Shown here: piece by piece, positions 54,878 through 64,000 of the stretch | Position numbering within the stretch: the first letter of the stretch is position 1 | Layout of the letters: the number at the start of each line of letters is the position of its first letter | NCBI GenBank assembly: GCA_949825065.1 | Contig: OX463844.1 | Span: 30,778,033 to 30,842,032 of the forward strand | DNA from: Odontocerum albicorne | Taxonomy: Eukaryota; Arthropoda; Insecta; Trichoptera; Odontoceridae | Reading direction: 5' to 3' | Length of the DNA stretch: 64,000 nt | Notes under the pieces: model-generated | What the model was told of the DNA's origin: nothing | Seen by the model: the letters and a program-made list of their open reading frames with translations, nothing else | Database searches by the model: none | Program-made: the position numbers and the translations under genes

Positions 54878-57800
54878 AAATGTCTAAGAAATGTTCATAG
54901 ATATTTAGCAGGTTTTGATGTTTTATATCACAATGAACGTCGATGCGTTTCTACTATGTAGAGGTGTTGATTCATTATAATGTTTGCATTTTGGCATGAA
55001 AAATTGTTTTTTGTTAGTCAAAACTTCATGCAATTAGAAATATATTGACAAATAAGATTGTAATTTCGCAAAATTTGAGGTTTGGGATGCAAAGCGGGAA
55101 CACACGTAAAACAAATAATACTTCTGTAACGATTTTCTACATATGTTTGGGAACTTCGTTGTCAATGCCAGTTTTTCGAGTGAAAAGTGTGAAGTTTCAG
55201 TATATTTCTAAGAAATGTTCATACATATTTAGCAGGTTTTGACGTTTTATATCACAATTAACGTCGATGCGTTTCTACTATGTAGAGGTGTTGATTCAAT
55301 ATATTTTAAGCATTTTTCCATGAAAAGTTATTTTTTTGTTAGTCATAACTTCATCCTTACAGAAATATATTGACGACAAATATTGAAATTTTGCAAAATT
55401 TGAGATTTGGGATGAAAAGCGTGAAAACACGTAAACTAAATAATATATCTGTAACGATTTTGTACATATATTTGGGACCTTGGTCGTCAATGCCAAGTTT
55501 TTCGAGTGAAAAGTGTGAAGTTTCAGTATATGTCTAAGATATGTTCATAGATATTAAGCAGGTTTTGATGTTTTATATCACAATGAACGTCGATGCGTTT
55601 CTACTATTTAGAGGTGTTGATTCATTATAATGTTAGCATTTTGGCATGAAAAGTTGTTTTTTTGTTGGTCGAAACTTCATTCAAACAGAAATATATTGAC
55701 GCAAAATATTGAAATTTCGCAAAATTAGAGATTTGGGACCAAAAAGTTAAAAACATGTTGAACAAGTAATATTTATGTAGTGATTTTGTACATGTATTCG
55801 GAACCTTGGTCGTCAATGCCAGTTTTTTAAGTGAAAAGTGTGAAGTTTCAGTATATTTCTAAAAAATCTTCATACATATTTCGCGGGTTTTGATGTTTTA
55901 TATCACAATTAACGTCGATGCGTTTAAAATATGCTTTTGTTTCAATTTATTATAATTTTAGCATTTTCGCATAACAAGTTGTTTTTTTGTTAGTCAAAAC
56001 TTCATTCAAATCGGAATATATTGAAGCAAAATATTGAAATTTCGCAAAATTAAAGGTTTGGGACCAAAAACTTGAAAGCATGTTGAACAACTAATATTTA
56101 TGTAGTGATTTTCTACATATATTCGTTACCTCGGTCGTCAATGCCAGTTTTTCGAGTGAAAAGTGTGAAGTTTCAGTATATTTCTAAAAAATTTTCATAC
56201 CTATTTAGAGGGTTTTGACGTTTTATATCACAATTAACGTCGATGCGTTTTAACTATGCTTTTGTGTCAATTCATTATAATTTTAGCATTGTTGCATGAA
56301 ACATTGTTTTTTTGTTAGTCAGAATTTCATTCAAACCAAAATATATTGACGAATAATATTGTAATTTCGCAAAATTTGAGGTTTGGGATGAAAAGCGTGA
56401 AAACACGTAGAACAAATAATATTTCTATAACGATTTTGTACATATATTCGGGACCTTGGTTGTCAATGCCAGTTTTTCGAGTGAAAAGTGAGAAGTTACA
56501 GTATATTTCTAAGAAATGTTCATATATATTTAGCAGGTTTTTACATTTTATATCACAATTAACGTCGATGCGTTTCTTCTATGTAGAGGTGTTCATTCAA
56601 TATAATTTAAGCATTTTTGCATGAAAAGTTATTTTTTTGGTTAGTCATAACTTCATACAAACAGAAATATATTGATGCAAAATATTGAAATTTCGCAAAA
56701 TTTGAGGTTTGCGATGAAAAGCGTAAAAACACGTTAAACAAATAATATTTCTGTAACGATTTTGTGCATATATTTGGGACCTTGGTCGTCAATGCCAGTT
56801 TTTCGAGTGAAAAGTGTGAAGTTTCAGTATATTTCTAAGAAATGTTCATACATATTTAGCAGGTTTTGACGTTTTATATCACAATTAACGTCGATGCGTT
56901 TCTACTATGTAGAGGTGTTGATTCAATATAATTTAAGCATATTTGCATAAAAAGTTATTTTTGTGTTAGCCATAACTTCATACAAACAGAAATATATTGA
57001 CGGAAAATATTGAAATTTCGCAAAATTTGAGGTTTACGATAACAAATGTGAAAAAACGTAGAACAAATAATGTTTCTGTAGTGATTTTGTACATACATTC
57101 GGAACCTTGGTCGTCAATGACAGTTTTTCGAGTGAAAAGTGTGAAGTTTCAGTATATGTCTAAGAAATGTTCATAGATATTTAGCAGGTTTTGATGTTTT
57201 ATATCACAATGAACGTCGATGCGTTTCTACTATGTAGAGGTGTTGATTTATTATAATTTCAGTATATTTCGAAGAAATATTCATCTACATTAAACAGGTT
57301 TTGAAGTTTTATATCACAATTAACGTCGATGCGTTTTAACTATGCTTTTGTGTCAATTTATTATAATTTTAGCATTAAAAATTGTTTTTTTCTTAGTCAA
57401 ACCTTCATTCAAACAGGAATATATTGAAGCAAAATATTGAAATTTCGCAAAATCAAAGGTTTGGGACCAAAAACTTGAAAGCATGTTGAACAACTAATAT
57501 TTATGTAGTGATTTTGTACATATATTCGTAACCTCGGTCGTCAATGCCAGTTTTTCGAGTGAAAAGTGTGAAGTTTCAGTATATTTCTAAGAAATTTTCA
57601 TACATATTTAGCAGGTTTTTACGTTTTATATCACAATTAACGTCGATGCGTTTCTACTATGAAGAGGTGTTGATTCATTATAACTTTAGCATTTTTGCAT
57701 GAAAAGTTATTTTTTTGTTAGTCATAACTTCATTCAAACAGAAATATATTGACGCAAAATATTGAAATTTCGCAAAATTAGAGGTTTGGGACCAAAAACT

Positions 57801-58170
57801 TAAAAACATGTTGAACAACTAATATTTATGTAGTGATTTTCTACAAATATTCGCACCCTTGGTCGTCAATGCCAGTTTTTCGAGTGAAAAGTGTGAAGTG
57901 TCAGTGTATTTCTAAGAAATGTTCATACATATTTAGCAGGTTTTGACTTTTTATATCACAATTAACGTCGATGCGTTTCTACTATGTAGAGGTGTTGATT
58001 CAATATAATTTAAGCATTTTTGCATAAAAAGTTATTTTTGTGTTAGCCATAACTTCATTAAAACAGAAATATATTGACGGAAAATATTGAAATTTCGCAA
58101 AATTTGAGGTTAACGATAACAAATGTGAAAAAACGTAGAACAAATAATGTTTCTGTAGTGATTTTGTACA

Positions 58171-61100
58171 TACGTTCGGAACCTTGGTCGTCAATGACAG
58201 TTTTTCGAGTGAAAAGTGTAAAGTTTCAGTATATGTCTAAGAAATGTTCATCGATATTAAACAGGTTTTGAAGTTTTGTATCACAATTAACGTCGATGCG
58301 TTTTAACTATACTTTTGTGTCAATTTATTATAATTTTAGCATTAAAAATTGTTTTTTTGTTAGTCAAAACTTCATTCAAACAGGAATATATTGAAGCAAA
58401 ATATTGAAATTTCGCAAAATTTGAGGTTTACGATAACAAATGTGAAAAAACGTAGAACAAATAATGTTTCTGTAGTGATTTTGTACGTATATTCGGAAAT
58501 TTGGTCGTCAATGACAGTTTTTCGTGTGAAAAGTGTGAAGTTTCAGTATATTTCCAAGAAATGTTCATACATATTTAGCAGGTTTTTACGTTTTATATCA
58601 CAATTAACGTCGATGCGTTTCTACTATGAAGAGGTGTTGATTCATTATAACTTTAGCAATTTTGCATGAAAAGTAATTTTTTTGTTATTCATAACTTCAT
58701 TCAAACAGAAATATATTGACGCAAAATTAGAGGTTTGGGACCAACAACTTAAAAACATGTTGAACAACTAATATTTATGTAGTGATTTTCTACAAATATT
58801 CGCACCCTTGGTCGTCAATGCCAGTTTTTCGAGTGAAAAGTGTGAAGTTTCAGTATATTTCTAAGAAATATTCATAGATATTAAACAGGTTTTGAAGTTT
58901 TATATCACAATTAACGTCGATGCGTTTTAACTATGCTTTTGTGTCAATTTATTATAATTTTATCATTAAAAATTTTTTTTTTTGTTAGTCAAAACTTCAT
59001 TCAAACAGGAATATATTGAAGCAAAATATTGAAATTTCGCAAAATTAAACGTTTGGGACCAAAAACTTGAAAGCATGTTGAACAACTAATATTTATGTAT
59101 TGATTTTGTACATATATTCGTAACCTCGGTCGTCAATGCCAGTTTCTCGAGTGAAAAGTGTGAAGTTTCAGTATATTTCTAAGAAATTTTCATACATATT
59201 TAGAGGGTTTTGACGTTTTATATCACAATTAACGTCGATGCGTGTTTACTATGCTTTGGTGTCAATTCATTATAATTTTAGCATTGTTGCATTTTTTTTT
59301 TTGTGAGTCAAAACTTCATTCAAACAGATATATATTGACGCGGAATATTGGAATTTCGCAAAATTTGAGGTTTGGGATGAAAAGCGTGAAAACACGTAGA
59401 AAAAATAATATTTCTGTAGTGATTTTGTACATGTATTTCGGAACCTTGGTCGGCAATGCCAATTTTTCGAGAGGAAAGTTTTAAGTTTCAGTATATTTCT
59501 AAAAAATTTTCATACATATTTAGCGGGTTTTGATGTTTTATATCACAATTAACGTCGATGCGTTTCTACTATGTAAAGGTGTTGATCCATTATAATGTTA
59601 GCATTTTGGCATGAAAAGTTAATTTTTTGTTAGTCGAAACTTCATTCAAACAAAAATATATTGACGAATAATATTGTAATTTCGCAAAATTGGAGGTTTG
59701 AAATGAAAAGCGTGAAAACACGTAGAACAAATAATATTTCTATTACGATTTTGTACATATTTTCGGAACCTTGGTCATCAATGCCAGTTTTTTGAGTGAA
59801 AAGTGTGAAATTTCAGTATATTTCTAAGAAATGTTCATACATATTTAGCAGGTTTTGACGTTTTATATCACAATTAACGTCGATGCGTTTCAACTATGTA
59901 GAGGTGTTGATTCATTATAATGTTAGCATTTTGGCATGAAAAGTTATTTTTTTGTTAGTCATAACTTCATTCAAACAGAAATATATTGACGCAAAATATT
60001 GATATTTCGCAAAATTAGAGGTTTGGGACCAAAAACTTAAAAACATGTTGAACAACTAATATTTATATAGTGATTTTCTACAAATATTCGCACCCTTGGT
60101 CGTCAATGCCAGTTTTTCGAGTGAAAAGTGTGAAGTTTCAGTATATTTCTAAGAAATTTTCATACATATTTAGAGGGTTTTGACGTTTTATATCACAATT
60201 AACGTCGATGCGTTTTTACTATGCTTTGGTGTCAATTCATTATAATTTTAGCATTGTTGCATTTTTTTTTTTTTTGTGAGTCAAAACTTCATTCAAACAG
60301 ATATATATTGACGGAAAATATTGAAATTTCGCAAAATTTGAGGTTTGCGATGAAAAGCGTGAAAACACGTTAAACAAATAATATTTCTGTAGTGATTTTG
60401 TACATATATTCGGAACCTCGGTCGTCAATGCCAGTTTTTCGAGTGAAAAGTGTGAAGTTTCAGTATATGTCTAAGAAATGTTCATAGATATTTAGCAGGC
60501 TTTGATGTTTTATATCACAATTAACGTCGATGCGTTTCTACTATGTAGAGGTGTTGATTCATTATAATGTTAGCATTTTGGCATGAAAAGTTATTTTATT
60601 GTAAGTCATAACTTCATTCAAACAGAAATATATTGACGCAAAATATTGATATATCGCAAAATTAGAGGTTTGGGACCAAAACCTTAAAAACATGTTGAAC
60701 AACTAATATTTATGTAGTGATTTTCTACAAATATTCGCACCCTTGGTCGTCAATGCCAGTTTTTCGAGTGAAAAGTGTGAAGTTTCAGTATATTTCTAAG
60801 AAATGTTCATACATATTTAGCAGGTTTTGACGTTTTATATCACAATTAACGTCGATGCGTTTCTACTATGTAGAGGTGTTGATTCAATATAATTTAAGCA
60901 TTTTTGCATAAAAGTTATTTTTGTGTAAGCCATAACTTCATTAAAACAGAAATATATTGACGGAAAATATTGAAATTTCGCAAAATTTGAGGTTTACGAT
61001 AACAAATGTGAAAAAACGTAGAACAAATAATGTTTCTGTAGTGATTTTGTATATACATTCGGAACCTTGGTCGTCAATGACAGTTTTTCGAGTGAAAAGT

Positions 61101-64000
61101 GTGAAGTTTCAGTATATGTCTAAGAAATGTTCATAGATATTTAGCAGGTTTTGATGTTTTATATCACAATGAACGTCGATGCGTTTCTACTATGTAGAGG
61201 TGTTGATTCATTATAATGTTTGCCTTTTGGCATGAAAAATTGTTTTTTTTTGTTAGTCAAAACTTCATTCAAACCGAAATATATTGACGGAAAATATTGA
61301 AATTTCGCTAAATTTGAGGTTTGGGATGAAAAACGTGAAAACACGTAGAACCAATAATATTTCTGTTGTGATTTTGTACATATATTCGGAACCTTGGTCG
61401 TCAATGCCAGTTTTTCGAGTGAAAAGTGTGAAGTTTCAGTATATTTCTAAGAAATATTCATCGATATTTAACTTCGGAACCTTGGTCGTCAATGCCAGTT
61501 TTTCGAGTGAAAAGTGTGAAGTTTCAGTATATTTCTAAGAAATGTTCATACATATTTAGCAGGTTTTGACGTTTTATATCACAATTAACGTCGATGCGTT
61601 TCTACTATGAAGAGGTGTTGATTCATTATAATTTTAGCATTTTTGCATGAAAAGTTATTTTTTTGTTAGTCAGAACTTCATTCAAACAGAAATATATTGA
61701 TGCAAAATATTGAAATTTCGCAAAATTTGAGGTTTGGGATGAAAAGCGTGAAAACACGCAAAACAAGTAATATTTCTGTAACGATTTTGTACATATATTC
61801 GGGACCTTGGTCGTCAATGCCAGTTTTTCGAGTGAAAAGTGTGAAGTTTCAGTATATTTCTAAGAAATGTTCATAGAAATTAGCAGGTGTTGACGTTTTA
61901 TATCACAATTAACGTCGATGTGTTTCTTCTATGATTTGGTGTCAATTCATTATAATTTAAGCATTTTTGCATGAAAAATTGTTTTTTTGACAGTCAAAAC
62001 TTCATTCAAACAGAAATATATTGACGCCAAATATTGAAATTTCGCAAATTTTGAGTTTGGCGGATGAAAAACGTGAAAGTTCGTTCGGAACCTTGGTCGT
62101 CAATGACAGTTTTTCGAGTGAAAGTGTGAAGTTTCAGTATATGTCTAAGAAATGTTCATCGATATTAAACAGGTTTTGAAGTTTTGTATCACAATTAACG
62201 TCGATGCGTTTTAACTATACTTTTGTGTCAATTTATTATAATTTTAGCATTAAAGATTGTTTTTTTGTTAGTCAAATCTTCATTCAAACAGGAATATATT
62301 GAAGCAAAATATTGAAATTTCGCAAAATTTGAGGTTTACGATAACAAATGTGAAAAAACGTAGAACAAATAATGTTTCTGTAGTGATTTTGTACGTATAT
62401 TCGGAAATTTGGTCGTCAATGACAGTTTTTCGTGTGAAAAGTGTGAAGTTTCAGTATATTTCCAAGAAATGTTCATACATATTTAGCAGGTTTTTACGTT
62501 TTATATCACAATTAACGTCGATGCGTTTCTACTATGAAGAGGTGTTGATTCATTATAACTTTAGCAATTTTGCATGAAAAGTAATTTTTTTGTTATTCAT
62601 AACTTCATTCAAACAGAAATATATTGACGCAAAATTAGAGGTTTGGGACCAACAACTTAAAAACATGTTGAACAACTAATATTTATGCAGTGATTTTCTA
62701 CAAATATTCGCACCCTTGGTCGTCAATGCCAGTTTTTCGAGTGAAAAGTGTGAAGTTTCAGTATATTTCTAAGAAATATTCATAGATATTAAACAGGTTT
62801 TGAAGTTTTATATCACAATTAACGTCGATGCGTTTTAACTATGCTTTTGTGTCAATTTATTATAATTTTAGCATTAAAAATTGTTTTTTTGTTAGTCAAA
62901 ACTTCATTCAAACAGGAATATATTGAAGCAAAATATTGAAATTTCGCAAAATTAAAGGTTTGGGACCAAAAACTTGAAAGCATGTTGAACAACTAATATT
63001 TATGTAGTGGTTTTGTACATATATTCGTAACCTGGGTCGTCAATGCCAGTTTTTCGAGTGAAATGTGTGAAGTTTCAGTATATTTCTAAGAAATTTTCAT
63101 ACATATTTAGAGGGTTTTGACGTTTTATATCACAATTAACGTCGATGCGTTTTTACTATGCTTTGGTGTCAATTCATTATAATTTTAGCATTGTTGCATT
63201 TTTTTTTTTTTTGTGAGATAAAACTTTATTCAAACAGATATATATTGACGGAAAATATTGAAATTTCGCAAAATTTGAGGTTTGCGATGAAAAGCGTGAA
63301 AACACGTTAAACAAATAATATTTCTGTAGTGATTTTGTACATATATTCGGAACCTCGGTCGTCAATGCCAGTTTTTCGAGTGAAAAGTGTGAAGTTTCAG
63401 TATATGTCTAAGAAATGTTCATAGATATTTAGCAGGTTTTGATGTTTTATATCACAATTAACGTCGATGCGTTTCTACTATGTAAAGATGTTGATTCATT
63501 ATAATGTTAGCATTTTGGCATGAAAATTTATTTTTTTGTAAGTCATAACTTCATTCAAACAGAAATATATTGACGCAAAATATTGATATATCGCAAAATT
63601 AGAGGTTTGGGACAGAAACCTTAAAAACATGTTGAACAACTAATATTTATGTAGTGATTTTTTACAAATATTCGCACCCTTGGTCGTCAATGCCAGTTTT
63701 TCGAGTGAAAAGTGTGAAGTTTCAGTATATTTCTTAGAAATGTTCATACATATTTAGCAGGTTTTTACGTTTTATATCACAATTAACGTCGATGCGTTTC
63801 TACTATGTAGAGGTGTTGATTCAATATAATTTAAGCATTTTTGCATAAAAGTTATTTTTGTGTTAGCCATAATTTCATTAAAACAGAAATATATTGACGG
63901 AAAATATTGAAATTTCGCAAAATTTGAGGTTTACGATAACAAATGTGAAAAAACGTAGAACAAATAATGTTTCTGTAGTGATTTTGTATATACATTCGGA
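58171..64000. repeat. overlapping higher-order duplications, offsets 3,908 and 2,937 bp
   Basis: 58171-59290 recurs at about 62079-63198 (offset 3,908, twelve monomers), and 60130-61063 recurs at about 63067-64000 (offset 2,937, nine monomers). The segment from 62 kb to the edge is thus a mosaic of two earlier blocks. Confidence 0.75.

Larger units (their letters stand above)
50040..64000. repeat. satellite DNA, about 325-bp monomers, runs off the window
   Basis: About 43 head-to-tail monomers. The anchor TCGATGCG recurs at 50746, 51071, 51386, 51701, 52026, 52351, 52681 and 53005, steps of 315-330. Strongest conservation is in CCAGTTTTTCGAGTGAAAAG and CAATTAACGTCGATGCGTTT. Copies before about 50650 are much more diverged, as expected at an array edge. 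Small open frames repeat on both strands but reflect only the repeat. Confidence 0.95.

Noticed and set aside
51106..63365. Dozens of 60-113-codon open frames on both strands sharing the same peptides (for example starting MTTKVPN or MTNNIVIS)
   Set aside because: They fall at fixed positions in the satellite monomer, whose length is not a constant multiple of three, and show no protein-like constraint.

Overview
The window looks like nuclear DNA of an arthropod, most likely an insect. It is strongly AT-rich, has a gene split by GT-AG introns, and is crowded with eukaryotic transposons: mariner elements of two subfamilies, non-LTR retrotransposon (LINE) remains, tRNA-derived SINEs, Penelope-like retroelements and a large satellite array. 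I see no bacterial, organellar or viral genes, no CRISPR array and no canonical tRNA or rRNA gene. The species cannot be named from the sequence.

Layout. 1-11 kb holds decayed LINE fragments (mostly one family, called LINE-A here), the 3' end of a second LINE (LINE-C), SINE pieces and AT-rich filler. 11.7-13.0 kb is a dead Mos1-like mariner. 15.3-16.3 kb is a reverse-transcriptase pseudogene (LINE-B). 19.15-31.6 kb is the only convincing host gene: five exons encoding a 321-residue secreted S1-family serine protease homologue that has lost all three catalytic residues but kept its disulphide cysteines. Its introns carry SINEs, a perfect 914-bp palindrome made of two copies of a Penelope-like 3' end (RT tail plus GIY-YIG endonuclease) bounded by a 14-bp duplication, two further foldback elements, and a mariner whose transposase is broken by one extra T. 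32-47 kb has a MITE, more SINE and LINE fragments, a 30-bp repeat that reads as a decapeptide repeat, a 50-bp minisatellite, a small solo Penelope 3' end with a perfect 14-bp duplication, and a few GC-richer patches that may be regulatory. From about 47.9 kb the DNA is satellite: first a degenerate array of about 120-bp units, then, to the window edge, an array of about 325-bp monomers with higher-order duplications.

The most notable signals are three. (1) The Penelope-like family is repeatedly inserted as a palindrome or minimal unit, with 14-bp duplications in the two clearest cases, and carries hammerhead-like cores with a self-complementary ACCGGU stem III. (2) A SINE family shares its 3' tail, including a small hairpin, with LINE-C, suggesting a SINE/LINE partnership inside this genome. 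(3) The S1 homologue lacks its whole catalytic triad. All identities come from reading motifs by eye; no database search was possible.
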